DNA from: Meiothermus sp.
GTDB taxonomy: Bacteria > Deinococcota > Deinococci > Deinococcales > Thermaceae
Direction: 5' to 3'
Assembly (NCBI GenBank): GCA_026004095.1
Contig: BPIL01000005.1
Span: 98,930 to 162,929 of the forward strand
DNA: 64,000 nucleotides
Shown here: positions 19,885-30,943 of the stretch, piece by piece
Numbering within the stretch: position 1 is the first letter of the stretch
Layout of the letters: each line of letters begins with the position of its first letter
Notes under the pieces: generated by a model
Databases searched by the model: none
What the model was told of the DNA's origin: nothing
What the model saw: the letters and a program-made list of their open reading frames with translations, nothing else
Translations under genes and position numbers: made by a program

Positions 19885-20757
19885 CTAGCCGAGCCTGGCG
19901 CGCACCAGCTCCACGATATCGTCGATGGTATCGGCCACGGGTATGTTGGCCTCGGCGAAGGCGGCAAGCTTGCTTTCCGGGGTGCCCACACTCCCCATGA
20001 TGATGGCCCCAGCGTGGCCCATTTTCTTGCCCTTGGGGGCGCTGCGCCCACCAATAAAACCTACCACCGGCTTCTTCATGTGCTCCTTAACGTAGGCGGC
20101 GGCGTCCTCCTCATCGGAACCACCAATCTCACCGCAAAGCACGACCGCGTGGGTTTCTGGGTCTTCGTTGAAGAGGGGCAGCAGATCCTTGAAGGTGGTA
20201 CCGATGATGGGGTCACCCCCGATACCAATGCAGGTGGAGATGCCATACCCTGCGTCCGACAGGGCCTTGGCGGTTTCATAGGTAACGGTGCCCGAGCGGG
20301 AGATCAGCCCAACCCGACCTTTCTTGAATACGCTGGCTGGCATGATGCCCAGCTTGCACTCTTCGGGGGTGATAAGGCCAGGGCAGTTGCCCCCAATTAG
20401 GCGGACGTTCTGCATGGCCTTGATCTCGGCCACGGCTTTGACCATATCCAGGGTGGGGATGCCCTCAGTGATCAGCACCACCAAGGGCACACCGGCGTGT
20501 GCCGCCTCGAGGGCCGCATCGGCCGCGGCTGGAGCGGGGACAAAGATAATAGAGGCATCCACCCGGTGATGGTTGGTGGCTTCCTTCACGGTGTCGTAGA
20601 CCGGCACCCCCAGCATGGTCTGGCCTCCTTTGCCGGGGGTTACACCCGCAACCACCTTGGTGCCGGCCTTCATCATGGCCTCGGTGTGGAAGGCTCCTTC
20701 GCGTCCGGTGATGCCCTGTACGATGACCTGGGTGTCTTTATTAACAAGAATGCTCAC
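19885..20757 (-). CDS. sucD: Succinyl-CoA synthetase subunit alpha
   Basis: A 290-residue subunit that, with SucC, converts succinyl-CoA to succinate while making ATP or GTP in the TCA cycle. The N-terminal CoA-binding Rossmann domain has [16 protein letters not shown], then [10 protein letters not shown], and the phosphohistidine loop with KMGHAGAI (His248). The start is GTG, overlapping the sucC stop as [16 protein letters not shown] and the catalytic ELCGE-like VVLCGEIGG are intact. Second gene of the sucCD operon, ending at the bidirectional terminator. Confidence 0.96.
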   Translation of the reverse strand: MSILVNKDTQVIVQGITGREGAFHTEAMMKAGTKVVAGVTPGKGGQTMLGVPVYDTVKEATNHHRVDASIIFVPAPAAADAALEAAHAGVPLVVLITEGIPTLDMVKAVAEIKAMQNVRLIGGNCPGLITPEECKLGIMPASVFKKGRVGLISRSGTVTYETAKALSDAGYGISTCIGIGGDPIIGTTFKDLLPLFNEDPETHAVVLCGEIGGSDEEDAAAYVKEHMKKPVVGFIGGRSAPKGKKMGHAGAIIMGSVGTPESKLAAFAEANIPVADTIDDIVELVRARLG

Positions 20758-21890
20758 TTCGTACCTCCCGTCATCGAGATGATGGCTTTGGCGGCTTCAA
20801 CCGAGGTGGGGTACATATACACGGGGCGGCCTTGCAGAAGGGCTTTGGCTTCTTCCTCGGCAGTACCGGCGACGCGCATAGCCACTGGTTTGGTGAGGAG
20901 GCCTTCGTCCAGCGCGCGAATGACACCCTTGGCGACCTCGTCGGCACGGGTAATGCCTCCAAAAATGTTGATGAAGACGCCTTTGACATCGGGGTCTTTA
21001 AGCACCACTTTGAGCGCGTTGTACACGATGTCGGCTTTGGCACCGCCTCCGATATCCAGGAAATTGGCTGCCTTACCGCCGCAGCGCTGAACCAGGTCGA
21101 GGGTGTACATGACCAGTCCTGCGCCGTTGCCGATCACACCGATGTTTCCGTCGAGCTTGACATAGCTAAAGCCGTAGTTGGATGCCTCGACCTCGAGGGG
21201 ATGCTCGGCTTCAAATTCGCGCAGCGGGGTCAGGTCGGGGTGGCGGTAGAGAGCGTTGTCGTCGAGCACAATTTTGGCGTCGGCGGCAACCACCTCGCCC
21301 GAGTCGGTGATCACCAGCGGGTTGATCTCGGCGGTAGAGGCATCAATACCCACATAAGCCTGGTAGAGCTTGACCAGCACATCGGCCAACTTGTTGAGGT
21401 TGCCCTCCATGCCTGCGCGCTTGACCAGCTCCCGCGCTTCGAAGGGACGCAAGCCCTTGTGGGGATCGATGGGGTATTTGATCAGGGCCTGGGGGCGGGC
21501 AGCCGCCACCTCTTCAATGTCCACACCGCCCTCTTTGGAAAGCATCAACACCACCCGCTGGCTTACCCGATCCAGGATCATGCCTGCGTAGTATTCCTTT
21601 GCAATGTGCAGACCCTTGGCTACCAGAACTTTCTTGGTAATAAAGCCGTTGATGTTAAGACCCAGTATCTGGGCAGCCTTTTCACGGGCCTCTTCAGGGG
21701 TTCGGGCTAGCTTCACGCCTCCGGCTTTGCCTCTCCCACCCGTGTGTACCTGGGCTTTGATGACCACCAGGTCGCCGTACTCGCTGGCGATTTGCTTGGC
21801 CTCGTCGGCAGTAAAGGCAATCTTGCCGGGGGGAACCGGGATGCCGTACTTGGCGAGGATCTCTTTGGCCTGATATTCGTGTAGGTTCAC
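20754..21890 (-). CDS. sucC: Succinyl-CoA synthetase subunit beta
   Basis: A 378-residue subunit with an ATP-grasp domain and a C-terminal CoA-ligase domain. [19 protein letters not shown] begins the protein, [17 protein letters not shown] binds nucleotide, [11 protein letters not shown] lies mid-protein, and [15 protein letters not shown] supplies the helix facing the SucD histidine. The GTG at 21890 is chosen: GGAGG lies just before it and homology begins there, whereas the longer frame from 21950 adds 20 unrelated residues. Nucleotide preference (ADP or GDP) is not readable by eye. Confidence 0.95.
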   Translation of the reverse strand: MNLHEYQAKEILAKYGIPVPPGKIAFTADEAKQIASEYGDLVVIKAQVHTGGRGKAGGVKLARTPEEAREKAAQILGLNINGFITKKVLVAKGLHIAKEYYAGMILDRVSQRVVLMLSKEGGVDIEEVAAARPQALIKYPIDPHKGLRPFEARELVKRAGMEGNLNKLADVLVKLYQAYVGIDASTAEINPLVITDSGEVVAADAKIVLDDNALYRHPDLTPLREFEAEHPLEVEASNYGFSYVKLDGNIGVIGNGAGLVMYTLDLVQRCGGKAANFLDIGGGAKADIVYNALKVVLKDPDVKGVFINIFGGITRADEVAKGVIRALDEGLLTKPVAMRVAGTAEEEAKALLQGRPVYMYPTSVEAAKAIISMTGGTK

Positions 21891-22020
21891 ACTTGCCTCC
21901 GTGGATTTAGCGTTTTGCCAACCTAACGGCTGCTCACTGCCGCTCGCCATTATAAGTGCTTTTTTGTAGGTTATGCGAAGCCCGCGACTACGGCTCGGCT
22001 GTCCTGGCCCCTCAGTGGGT

Positions 22021-24579
22021 TTACCTGCACAGATCGTTACGGCAAATATCTAACACCGCCCAGTCGCGTCCCGGCTGGTTGCGCACCACCAGTTTTACCC
22101 ACAATGTGCCGCCCTCGGCCCAGTAACGGTCTCCGGTGCTATTGTCGAAATCGGCTCGTGAGGCCGCTTGAGGCAGTTTATTGCGGTTGTCTATCCAGTA
22201 ATCGCGGTAAATGAAGGGCTCCCCGCTGTAAGGGATGGCCAGGTTGATAAAATCCCCTGGTGCGCTGTCGTCAAAGCGCAACCTGAGCTTGTTGGGTACG
22301 TCTCCGGGTAAGCTGAGCGTGTAGCTACGACCCTTGATCACGGTGGCCCCAAACTCGGTGTTAGCTCCCTCCTGGGGCTTGCCCCACATGCGGAAGACCG
22401 GATTGCTGCCGTCGTTGCGTTGCAGGGAGACCGGGGCGATATCACCGCCGCTTTGGTTGTAAATATACAGACGCCCGTAGCTGTAGTTGCAAATTCCGGC
22501 GTTCCAGTCAGTCCTAATTTCGCAGTTTGTATCGAGCAGGAAGGGGGTATTGAGCACGATGCTATGGCCGGGGCGACCCCCCACCGAACCGTCGATATCC
22601 ACAAAAACCGCGCCCCGGTAGCCGTCGGCATTTTTATCCTGGGCGATTTCTTCAGGGGTGGGCTCAGGGCGTGGGGGCAGGTATACGGGTTTGGCGTTGG
22701 TGAATCCAGCGCCCTGGGCAAAGTTGCGGCTGTCAATGGCAAAAGCGGTGAAGCGCAGGTAGCTTAGGGCCCCGGCCTCGCGGGTGGCGGTTTGGCTGCC
22801 CTGAGCATTCTGGATTTGCAATGGTTGGAAGTTGATGAAACGTACATTGCGGAAGCCAACTTTACCGTCGTAGAACTCAAAACCACGAATGGGGAAGTTG
22901 TCCTGGATGGGGCCGCCGCTGCTGGCCGCCCAGGGCCTGGGCAGGCTGCGCCCGTCGCTACCGCGGAACTCCCAGTTTTCGGGAAAGCCTTTATTGTCGC
23001 TATCGCCTACTACCAGCGAGTCCTCCAGCGTGCTCTGCTGTGAGGCGAAGGTCACGCCAATGGCATTGTCGGCCAGCTTGGCCCCGGTGACCTTGTGATT
23101 GATGCCGCGCAGCCAGGCCGCATTGTTACGGTTTTTGTAGGCGGTAAAGTTTTTGAACTCAGCCAGTACAGGTGGGTTTTCGGCGTCGTTGTTGCTTGGG
23201 TTGCTTGGGTTGGTACGAGGGTTGTAGAAGGTGGTTTCGGATTCAAGGGTGTTCTTATTGGGGCCGCGGTCGACCATCAGGCCATCCCAATTGGAGTGGG
23301 CCACATTCCCCGAGAACTCACCCAATGGGGTGCGGCGGGGCCAGATGGTGGTGGTGGCCGAGGGGCCGGTGGGGTTTTCGGGCAATGCGTACCAGAAGCC
23401 GGTGTGGTCGGAGCCGGCGGCCACGTTGTTCCGCACGATGTTGTCGGGGTGGGTGATCCAGAAGGTGGCTGGGGTTTTATCGGTGGGGATTACACCCTGC
23501 TCACCCTTGGCTGGGTCGGGTTTGCGGGTTAGGATGCCCAGGTTGCCCTCGATGAGGTTTTTGCTCTCGGCGCCATCCTCGAGGAAATAGCAGTGGCCCA
23601 GGGTATTGTAAGCTACGTTGCCAACGACCTCGACCTCGCTGGTGCCGTGAATGGTTACGCAGCGGTTAAAGGACTCGTGGATGGAAGAATTTTTGATGTA
23701 CTGCCCCGGCGCCCGGCCCATCAGGTGCCAGTGGATGGGATAGCGGGCCAGGGTGTTGCGCTGACCCATGCGGTAGAGTTCTACACCTGAAACCCGCATA
23801 GTGCTGCCCATCATGGCCATAATGTGGCCGCCAAAACCGGAGCTGCTCGACGAATCGTCGCCTCGGATCAGAATGTTGCGGGAGAGCAACCCCACTTCGC
23901 CCCGCTGATCGACCCCAAAGGTGATCTCCCCGAAATGGGGGTATCTGAGGGGGGCGTCCAGGGTGATGGTATTGCCGCTAATAGTCCGGATGGTGCGCAC
24001 CTCGGCCTGCCGGGGGTTGTAATCGGTGGAGGCCAGCACAATCCGGTCGCCCGCGCGCCAGCCGCTGGCATCCAGCACGGTGATCTGGGTGGCGCCAGCA
24101 GGGGCGGTCTGGGCCAGTTTGGTCCAGCCTTTGCGCGGCTCACCGTGTAGATCCAGGATGCCCCCCATCACCCCCAGCACCTTGCTGCCCATGCCCATCT
24201 GGTCTTCCTCGGGGTTGTTGCCGGTGAGGGTGATGACGGCGCGGTTGCGGAAGGGCTGGTTGGGGGTGCCGACCTCGAGCTTCCCGTGCACCATAATCCA
24301 GTCGGCGCTCAGCTCCAGGTCTCGGTTATCGAAGCGCAAAACGCCGTTGATGGTCAGGCCCTTGAGGGGGGGCGGGCTTACGTCGAGCACCACAGCCAGG
24401 TCGGGGGGAATCACCACCACCTCACCGGCGCGGGGTAGCTGCCCGCTGGGCCAGGTGCGGGGGTCTGACCACATACCAGTGCGGCTGGGGTTGGGGCCGT
24501 CGGGGGTAGGGGGGCCTGCGCTATCGGTGTTGCAGGCTGTTAGTGCAACGATTATTAGCAGACCTAGCCAGCGTATCAT
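22021..24579 (-). CDS. G8-domain lipoprotein, CEMIP/TMEM2-like
   Basis: An 852-residue secreted lipoprotein. A signal peptide ends in the lipobox LTAC with Cys16. A G8 domain follows (about 35-120: [47 protein letters not shown]). Next comes a large parallel beta-helix region containing [32 protein letters not shown] and [19 protein letters not shown], the arrangement of animal CEMIP/TMEM2 and PKHD1-like proteins. CEMIP and TMEM2 are linked to hyaluronan breakdown, so a polysaccharide-binding or -cleaving role is possible, but the substrate here is unknown. It stands alone, with no carbohydrate genes adjacent. Confidence 0.8.
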   Translation of the reverse strand: MIRWLGLLIIVALTACNTDSAGPPTPDGPNPSRTGMWSDPRTWPSGQLPRAGEVVVIPPDLAVVLDVSPPPLKGLTINGVLRFDNRDLELSADWIMVHGKLEVGTPNQPFRNRAVITLTGNNPEEDQMGMGSKVLGVMGGILDLHGEPRKGWTKLAQTAPAGATQITVLDASGWRAGDRIVLASTDYNPRQAEVRTIRTISGNTITLDAPLRYPHFGEITFGVDQRGEVGLLSRNILIRGDDSSSSSGFGGHIMAMMGSTMRVSGVELYRMGQRNTLARYPIHWHLMGRAPGQYIKNSSIHESFNRCVTIHGTSEVEVVGNVAYNTLGHCYFLEDGAESKNLIEGNLGILTRKPDPAKGEQGVIPTDKTPATFWITHPDNIVRNNVAAGSDHTGFWYALPENPTGPSATTTIWPRRTPLGEFSGNVAHSNWDGLMVDRGPNKNTLESETTFYNPRTNPSNPSNNDAENPPVLAEFKNFTAYKNRNNAAWLRGINHKVTGAKLADNAIGVTFASQQSTLEDSLVVGDSDNKGFPENWEFRGSDGRSLPRPWAASSGGPIQDNFPIRGFEFYDGKVGFRNVRFINFQPLQIQNAQGSQTATREAGALSYLRFTAFAIDSRNFAQGAGFTNAKPVYLPPRPEPTPEEIAQDKNADGYRGAVFVDIDGSVGGRPGHSIVLNTPFLLDTNCEIRTDWNAGICNYSYGRLYIYNQSGGDIAPVSLQRNDGSNPVFRMWGKPQEGANTEFGATVIKGRSYTLSLPGDVPNKLRLRFDDSAPGDFINLAIPYSGEPFIYRDYWIDNRNKLPQAASRADFDNSTGDRYWAEGGTLWVKLVVRNQPGRDWAVLDICRNDLCR

Positions 24580-25006
24580 CTAATCTCCTCATAATGGTTT
24601 CTTAGAACGGTGGCCCCTGCAAGGGTGTTTATGCTGCTAACTTTCAAGATACGGCTTAAGTAACCCTAATTTGTTTGGTGCTGTATTAAGACTTGCTTTA
24701 GAGAAAAGAGGGGGTGTGGGATCCCTCGATTTTCAAACCGGGGGTGCATGGACTTCTCTTCGCAAGAGCACGATGTGGGGTCAAATCTTCCTTGGGGGCA
24801 TAGCTTCTCAGGCACCTTGAAACTTGGAGTAGGGGGTGCCATCGGGCAGTCCGATGGGTATAACTTCAAGCGAACACCCCTGGCAGAGCTAGTAAGGATG
24901 GCGTTCGCCTACCGATGCGGGGTCAAGGTTTTCTATGGGCTCGGACGGAGCCCTCGGGGATGGGCGTGGCGTGGGCCGTGAGAAGCGAGCCGTCACACCA
25001 GTGGCC
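24580..25006. other. Intergenic region without recognised gene
   Basis: The part nearest the lipoprotein start (24600-24730) is AT-rich and probably holds its promoter; an AGGAG lies a few bases upstream of that start. Small hairpins occur, for example CATCGG/CCGATG at about 24840-24857 and GGGCTC/GAGCCC near 24939-24955. Short open frames on both strands show no family resemblance. I see no riboswitch I can name. Confidence 0.5.
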
Positions 25007-25035
25007 TAGACAAAGCGTCACCTCCGCTCTATACT
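25007..25035 (+). promoter_or_regulatory. tRNA-Pro promoter
   Basis: TAGACA (25007-25012) and TATACT (25030-25035) with a 17-base spacer, 16 bases before the mature tRNA 5' end. Confidence 0.7.
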
Positions 25036-25051
25036 CAATACTCGCTGGCGC

Positions 25052-25128
25052 CGAGGAGTAGCGCAGCCTGGTAGCGCACCTGCTTCGGGAGCAGGGGGTC
25101 GCTGGTTCGAATCCAGTCTCCTCGACCA
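25052..25128 (+). tRNA. tRNA-Pro (anticodon CGG)
   Basis: 77 nucleotides with a 7-bp acceptor stem (CGAGGAG with CTCCTCG), the anticodon loop TTCGGGA inside CCTGC/GCAGG giving CGG, the T-loop GGTTCGAATCC, discriminator A and an encoded CCA. It reads CCG codons, common in this GC-rich DNA. Confidence 0.95.
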
Positions 25129-25151
25129 GCTCAAACGCGGCAGCCTGTGTC

Positions 25152-25175
25152 AACCCGGGCCCGAAGGCTTGGGTT
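25152..25175 (+). terminator. Terminator-like hairpin after tRNA-Pro
   Basis: AACCCGGGCC (25152-25161) pairs with GGCTTGGGTT (25166-25175) over 10 positions including two G-U pairs, with a CGAA tetraloop. No strong T-run follows. Confidence 0.5.
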
Positions 25176-25282
25176 CTCACCTGGTTAAAATAACGCTCAG
25201 TAAAACTCGTAAAGGGTTAAACTAAAGCCCTACAGACTGGATACAGGGTCGGGCGTGCCTTTCCAGGGGGCATCCGTACAAA

Positions 25283-25666
25283 ATGGTTGTTATGAAGCGC
25301 TTTTTGGTGGTTATCAGCACCCTTGTGGTTGTTGGGCTGGTTGTCGCGCAGTCGAGCCCCTACCGCTTAAGGGTGCTGTCGTGGAGCTGCCAGGCCTTTT
25401 CGCGCGGGGTTCTGATTCAGGGCACGGTGCGCAACATCAGCGCCCGGCCTTTGCAGGATCTGCGGGTAAATGCCCGGATTATTGGCCCGGGGCTGCGCAT
25501 GGCTGCCAACTCGGCGCCTTTGCAGGATCGTAACCTGATGCCGGGGGAGTTGGCGCGCTTTGAGCTGCGGGTTCGTACCAACTTCGATACGGTGAGCCGC
25601 TGCGAGCTTTGGTTCCGCAACCCTCGAGTCATCCAGATCGCCACCCTGGTGCCCAACCCCCGTTGA
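25283..25666 (+). CDS. Small secreted protein, paralogue of the next gene
   Basis: 127 residues with a signal peptide (about 1-22, cut near VVA-QSS). The mature part, about 105 residues, looks all-beta. It shares a pattern with the next gene: YRLRVLSWSC near the start, VRNIS...LQDLRVNAR, SAP, ELRVRT, CELWFRNP and IQIATLVP at the end. Two cysteines (in SWSC and RCELW) could form a disulfide. The pattern resembles FxLYD-type proteins, but I do not recognise a function. A second ATG at 25292 could also serve. Confidence 0.7.
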   Translation: MVVMKRFLVVISTLVVVGLVVAQSSPYRLRVLSWSCQAFSRGVLIQGTVRNISARPLQDLRVNARIIGPGLRMAANSAPLQDRNLMPGELARFELRVRTNFDTVSRCELWFRNPRVIQIATLVPNPR

Positions 25667-25702
25667 GCTGCTGGAAAGCGGATATTTGGTAACATTGCCG
25701 CT

Positions 25703-26104
25703 ATGAGATTAAGCCTTATCGCTTTGGGCATCTTCTTGTTTTTGGGCCTGGGCTATGCGCAGGGGACGCTGTATAAGCTGCGCGTGACCGAGTGGAGCTG
25801 TACCCCCAGCGCCGGGGCAATGGTTGCGCGGGGAACCGTGGTCAACCAGTCGGGGCAGACGCTCAACAACGTGCGCGTCAACCTGCGGGTGGTGGACAAG
25901 GTGGTGACCACGGTCAACGGGGTTCCGAACCGAAAGGTGTACGGCACCAACTCGGCCCCAATTGCCGTGCGAAGCCTGGCCAACGGGGCCAGCAGCCGCT
26001 TTGAGGTGCGGGTTCGGCCCACCCAGAGCCAGGGCGTGCAGTGCCAGATCTGGTTCCGTAGCCCGGACATCGTGCAAATCCCCACCCGCGTGCCGGGTCA
26101 GTGA
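25703..26104 (+). CDS. Small secreted protein, paralogue of the preceding gene
   Basis: 133 residues with a signal peptide (about 1-19, cut after GYA). The mature domain repeats the pattern of its neighbour: YKLRVTEWSC, VVNQSGQTLNNVRVNLRV, NSAPIAVRSL, RFEVRVRP, CQIWFRSP and VQIPTRVPGQ, with the same two cysteines. The spacing of 36 bases and shared layout indicate a tandem duplication. It is followed within 6 bases by rsmD, so it may share a transcript with rsmD and coaD. Function unknown. Confidence 0.72.
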   Translation: MRLSLIALGIFLFLGLGYAQGTLYKLRVTEWSCTPSAGAMVARGTVVNQSGQTLNNVRVNLRVVDKVVTTVNGVPNRKVYGTNSAPIAVRSLANGASSRFEVRVRPTQSQGVQCQIWFRSPDIVQIPTRVPGQ

Positions 26105-26110
26105 CTCTTT

Positions 26111-27201
<1,091 letters not shown>

Positions 27202-27204
27202 AGT

Positions 27205-28794
27205 ATGCAGACACACCCAAGCAAATACGGTAAAGCCCTGGAAATAGGCCATCTGATTGGGGGAGAGGAGGTGTTCGAGGGGCGGCTGCTCGAGCGCCAC
27301 AACCCCGCCGACCGCGCCGACCTGGTAGCCCGTTTCCCCGAAGCCTCTAAAGAAACCTTGCGTAAAGCGGCCCAGGCGGCCCAGAAAGCCTTCCAGGACT
27401 GGTCGCGCACCCCCGCGCCGGTGCGCGGGGCGGTGCTGATGAACCTGGCCGAGGTGCTGACCCGCGAAAAAGCCACCCTGGTGCGGCTGATGGTGCGCGA
27501 GGTGGGCAAGACCTTCAAAGAAGCCGGTGGGGATGTGCAGGAGGCCATTGACACCGCCATCTTTTTCGCCTCGGAAGGCCGCCGGCTCTACGGCCAGACC
27601 GTGCCCAGCGAGATGAAGAACAAGGAACTCTTCACCTTTCGCCGGCCCGTCGGGGTGGTGGGGATGATTACGGCGGGCAACTTCCCCATCGCGGTGCCCT
27701 CCTGGAAGCTGATTCCGGCTGTTCTGACCGGCAACACCGTGGTCTGGAAGCCCTCCGACGATTCGCCCGCGCTGTCGTATGTGCTGGTGAAGCTATTTGA
27801 GGAGGCGGGCCTGCCCCCTGGGGTGATCAACGTGGTGTTTGGGGGGGGCAAGGACTCCACGGGCCAGTGGCTGGTGGAGCTGATGGACGAGGGGCTCCTG
27901 AACAAGTTTGCCTTTACCGGAAGCACCGCGGTGGGGCGCTGGATTGGCGAGGTGGCGGGCCGCAACCTGCTGCGCCCGACCCTCGAGCTCGGCGGCAAAA
28001 ACCCCCTGGTGGTGCTGCGCGACAGCGACCTCGAGCTGGCCGTGGAAGGGGCCTGGTGGAGCGCTTTCGCCACCGGCGGCCAGCGCTGCACCAGCGCCGG
28101 CAACATCATTGTGGAGGCCCCCATCTACGACGAGTTCAAAAAGCGCTTCCTGGAGAAAACCGAGTCTACGGTGGTGGGGAACCCGCTCGAGCACCCCGAG
28201 GTCACCTATGGGCCTTTTATCAACGCCCGCCTGTACGAGCGCTGGATCGAGCACTATAGCTGGGGCCAGGCCGACGGCGCTACGCTGCTTTTTGGCAAAG
28301 CCCGTATAACCGCCTCGAACCCCTACCCCCGCTTCAAGGGCGACCCCGAGGCGGGCCTGTTCGGCTGGCCTACGGTCTGGGAGGCCCGGCCGGGGATGCG
28401 GCAGTTTGAACAGGAGATCTTCGGCCCGACCGTCAACCTGGTGCGGGTGGATGGGCTGGACGAGGCCATCCAGGTGGCCAATGCCCACCCCTACGGGCTC
28501 TCGAGCGCGGTCTACACCAACCGCCGCGACTGGGCCTACCGCTTCAAAACCGAGATTAAGGCCGGCATGACCAGCATCAACAACTCCACCGTGGGGGCCG
28601 AGGCCCACCTGCCGTTTGGGGGTATCCGGGGCAGCGGCAACGGTGCGCGTGAGAGCGGCGTCTGGGTCATCGACGAATACACCTACTGGCAGGCGGTGAA
28701 CGAGGAGTACTCCGGCCGGCTGCAGCTCGCCCAGATGGACACCGACTACACCCAGCCCCGCACACCGACCAACTGGAGCGAGCTTTTGGAATAG
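27205..28794 (+). CDS. NAD(P)+-dependent aldehyde dehydrogenase
   Basis: A 529-residue ALDH-superfamily enzyme oxidising an aldehyde to a carboxylate. NFPIAVPSWKLIPAVLTGN and WKPSDDSPA bind cofactor, FTGSTAVGRWIGEVAGRNL is the Rossmann turn, LELGGKNPLVV holds the general-base Glu, and GGQRCTSAGN the nucleophilic Cys. EIFGPTVNLVRV and LPFGGIRGSGNG are also standard. It resembles semialdehyde dehydrogenases, but the substrate cannot be read from sequence. It starts 3 bases after coaD and is convergent with the CO dehydrogenase operon. Confidence 0.92.
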   Translation: MQTHPSKYGKALEIGHLIGGEEVFEGRLLERHNPADRADLVARFPEASKETLRKAAQAAQKAFQDWSRTPAPVRGAVLMNLAEVLTREKATLVRLMVREVGKTFKEAGGDVQEAIDTAIFFASEGRRLYGQTVPSEMKNKELFTFRRPVGVVGMITAGNFPIAVPSWKLIPAVLTGNTVVWKPSDDSPALSYVLVKLFEEAGLPPGVINVVFGGGKDSTGQWLVELMDEGLLNKFAFTGSTAVGRWIGEVAGRNLLRPTLELGGKNPLVVLRDSDLELAVEGAWWSAFATGGQRCTSAGNIIVEAPIYDEFKKRFLEKTESTVVGNPLEHPEVTYGPFINARLYERWIEHYSWGQADGATLLFGKARITASNPYPRFKGDPEAGLFGWPTVWEARPGMRQFEQEIFGPTVNLVRVDGLDEAIQVANAHPYGLSSAVYTNRRDWAYRFKTEIKAGMTSINNSTVGAEAHLPFGGIRGSGNGARESGVWVIDEYTYWQAVNEEYSGRLQLAQMDTDYTQPRTPTNWSELLE

Positions 28795-28808
28795 CGCCGC
28801 GCAACAGG

Positions 28809-30014
28809 CTATTTTCGCAATCTGAGCCGCTGGGTAAGCCGGGCGAAGGCCTCGGGGTCTTCGGCGGTGCAGAACCGGTCGAGGTAGGGCAGGGCTGTGT
28901 TCATGCAGTTGGCTCGAGGGTCGTAGCCCTTCTGGTTGAGCAGGGGATTGAGCCAGATCAGGGCGGCGCAGCGCTGGCGTATTTTGCGCAGGGCCAGTTC
29001 CAGGATTTCCGTTGCTCCGGTATCCAGCCCGTCGCTGGCTACAATCACAATGCTGTCGCCCCGAATCAGGCCGCCGTACTGCTGCTCGAGCCGCAACAGG
29101 TTTTCCCCAATGCTGGTGCCGCCGCCCCAGGCCCGGCCCAGCCGGTGGAGCCGGGGCCGCTCGGAAAGGCTTTTGGCTTTTTCGAGCTGCCGGGTTATGC
29201 GCTCCATCTGGGTGGAGAAGACAAAAACCTCCACCCGGTTGCAGCGCATCCGCAGGGCATAGGCAAACTGCAACAGCCGGTCGGCGTAGTCCTGCATCGA
29301 GCGGCTCCCGTCGAGCACGAATATAAAGCGGGGCCGGCGCTTGGGGTGGTGCTGCCAGGCGGGGTAGATGGGGTCGCCGCCGGTGTGCAGGGCTTTGCGC
29401 AGGGTGCGCCGCAGGTGAAAGCGCGGCCCTTTCCTGGCCAGTGTCCAGCGGCGGCTGCGCCCCAGGCGCACCTGGTTGACCATCTGGGTGGCTGCCTGCA
29501 ACATGGCCTCGAGGTCTTGTTGGGGTATCTCCACTTCCGGGGCCTCGGCCCCCTCGATACGGCTGAACATGGCTTTGAGCAGGGGGGCAGCCCAGTCGGC
29601 CGGGGTATCCTGGTGGGGGTGTGGCCGGCCCTTGCCGCTCAGGTCGCCTGAGCCTTCCGGGTGTTCGGGAGAAGAAGGCCGACGGGCCGGTATCTGCTCG
29701 TGGCCTTCCTCCGGGCCGCCGGGGGTGGCTTTGGGGGGGTGGCTGGGGGCTGCCGGGCGTTGCCGGCCCGCGAGGAAAAACTGAAAGAACAGGTCGTCGA
29801 ACACCCGCTCCTGCTCGAGGCTGCTGCACATGACCAGCTTGAGGGCCTGTCGAACCTCCTGCAGGTTGCCCAGATTAACGGCCTCGAGCGCGCGCAAGCC
29901 GTCCTGTATCTCCTGTGGCCCGATGTTGAACTGCTGGGTGGTGCGGCGCAGGTGCTCGCCAAAGGCCACCAGGTTCTCGAGCAGGTTCCCATAAGGAAAA
30001 GCGTTGGGCGGCAT
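28809..30014 (-). CDS. coxE: VWA-domain protein of the CO dehydrogenase cluster (CoxE)
   Basis: 401 residues. The N-terminal helical half is followed by a Pro-rich, low-complexity linker (about 85-135) and a C-terminal von Willebrand A domain with the MIDAS motif DGSRS (FIFVLDGSRSMQDYA) and VASDGLD. CoxE works with the MoxR ATPase CoxD to insert the copper-sulfido site of form I CO dehydrogenase, as known in Oligotropha/Afipia. The ATG at 30014 is preferred; a TTG at 30029 is in frame. Last gene of the leftward operon, 32 bases after coxD. Confidence 0.9.
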   Translation of the reverse strand: MPPNAFPYGNLLENLVAFGEHLRRTTQQFNIGPQEIQDGLRALEAVNLGNLQEVRQALKLVMCSSLEQERVFDDLFFQFFLAGRQRPAAPSHPPKATPGGPEEGHEQIPARRPSSPEHPEGSGDLSGKGRPHPHQDTPADWAAPLLKAMFSRIEGAEAPEVEIPQQDLEAMLQAATQMVNQVRLGRSRRWTLARKGPRFHLRRTLRKALHTGGDPIYPAWQHHPKRRPRFIFVLDGSRSMQDYADRLLQFAYALRMRCNRVEVFVFSTQMERITRQLEKAKSLSERPRLHRLGRAWGGGTSIGENLLRLEQQYGGLIRGDSIVIVASDGLDTGATEILELALRKIRQRCAALIWLNPLLNQKGYDPRANCMNTALPYLDRFCTAEDPEAFARLTQRLRLRK

Positions 30015-30046
30015 GGACAGCGTCTCCAATAGCCGGCGCGCTCTGC

Positions 30047-30943
30047 TCAGACGACCAGCTCGGCGATGCGGGCTTTATGGGCTTCCACCAGGGCCAGGTC
30101 GTCTTTGTCCTTGATGATTACACCCCAGGTCTGCTCGAGGATGCTCATATCGAGGGACTCCTTGTGCAGCGAGACCAGGGCCTCGGCCCAGTCCAGGCTC
30201 TCGGCCACGCCGGGGGCCTTGTTCAGGGGTAGCTCGCGCAGGTGGGCCACCACCCTTGCAATCTTTTGCGCCAGCCGCTCGTTGATGCCCGGCAGCCTGG
30301 CCCGGATGATCTCGACCTCTTTTTCAAAGCTGGGGTAGTTCTGCCACAGGTACAAGCAGCGCCGCCGGAGGGCGTCCGACAGCTCGCGGCTGCGGTTGGA
30401 GGTCAGGATCACGTAGGGCCGGTGCCGGGCCTTGAGGGTGCCCAGCTCGGGGATGGTGACCTGAAACTCGGCTAAAAGCTCGAGCAAAAAAGCCTCGAAC
30501 TCCTCGTCGGTGCGGTCTATCTCGTCAATCAGCAGCACCGGGGGTTTATCCTGCGAGATGGCCTCGAGCAGCGGGCGGCGCAGCAGGTAGGCCTCACTGA
30601 AAATCTCGGCCTCGCGCTGGGCCACGCTCTCGCCCGAATTCTCGGTCAGGCGGATGTGCAGCATCTGCTTGGGGTAGTTCCACTCGTACAGGGCCTGGGC
30701 GGTGTCGAGGCCTTCGTAGCACTGCAGCCGAATCAGCCGGGTATCCAGCACCTCGGCCAGGGTTTTGGCGACCTGGGTTTTGCCCACCCCGGCGGGGCCC
30801 TCGACCAGCAGCGGCTTGCGCAGGGCCATCACCAGCCTGAGGGCGGTGGCCATGGGCAGGTCGGCGATGTAGTTGCGCTCGCGCAGGACGGCCTGGATGC
30901 CCTCGACGCTTTGTAGAAGCGGATTCTGCTCAGCCGGGTTCAT
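30047..30943 (-). CDS. coxD: MoxR-family AAA+ ATPase CoxD
   Basis: 298 residues of a AAA+ chaperone-like ATPase. Walker A is GPAGVGKTQ, Walker B VLLIDEIDRTDEEFEAFLLE, sensor 1 VILTSNRSRELSDALRRRC. In known carboxydotrophs CoxD assists maturation of the Mo-Cu centre together with the VWA protein CoxE, which is encoded next. The start overlaps the coxF stop (ATGA), so translation is coupled. Assigned to CoxD rather than a generic MoxR because of the operon. Confidence 0.93.
   Translation of the reverse strand: MNPAEQNPLLQSVEGIQAVLRERNYIADLPMATALRLVMALRKPLLVEGPAGVGKTQVAKTLAEVLDTRLIRLQCYEGLDTAQALYEWNYPKQMLHIRLTENSGESVAQREAEIFSEAYLLRRPLLEAISQDKPPVLLIDEIDRTDEEFEAFLLELLAEFQVTIPELGTLKARHRPYVILTSNRSRELSDALRRRCLYLWQNYPSFEKEVEIIRARLPGINERLAQKIARVVAHLRELPLNKAPGVAESLDWAEALVSLHKESLDMSILEQTWGVIIKDKDDLALVEAHKARIAELVV

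Noticed and set aside
24666..24869. 67-codon minus-strand frame upstream of the G8 lipoprotein
   Set aside because: No ribosome-binding site, irregular composition and it falls in the AT-rich promoter zone.
27793..29829. 678-codon minus-strand frame across the aldehyde dehydrogenase and coxE
   Set aside because: It crosses a real plus-strand gene and then runs in the wrong frame of coxE; its composition (Pro, Arg, Ala, Gly) is typical of a shadow frame.
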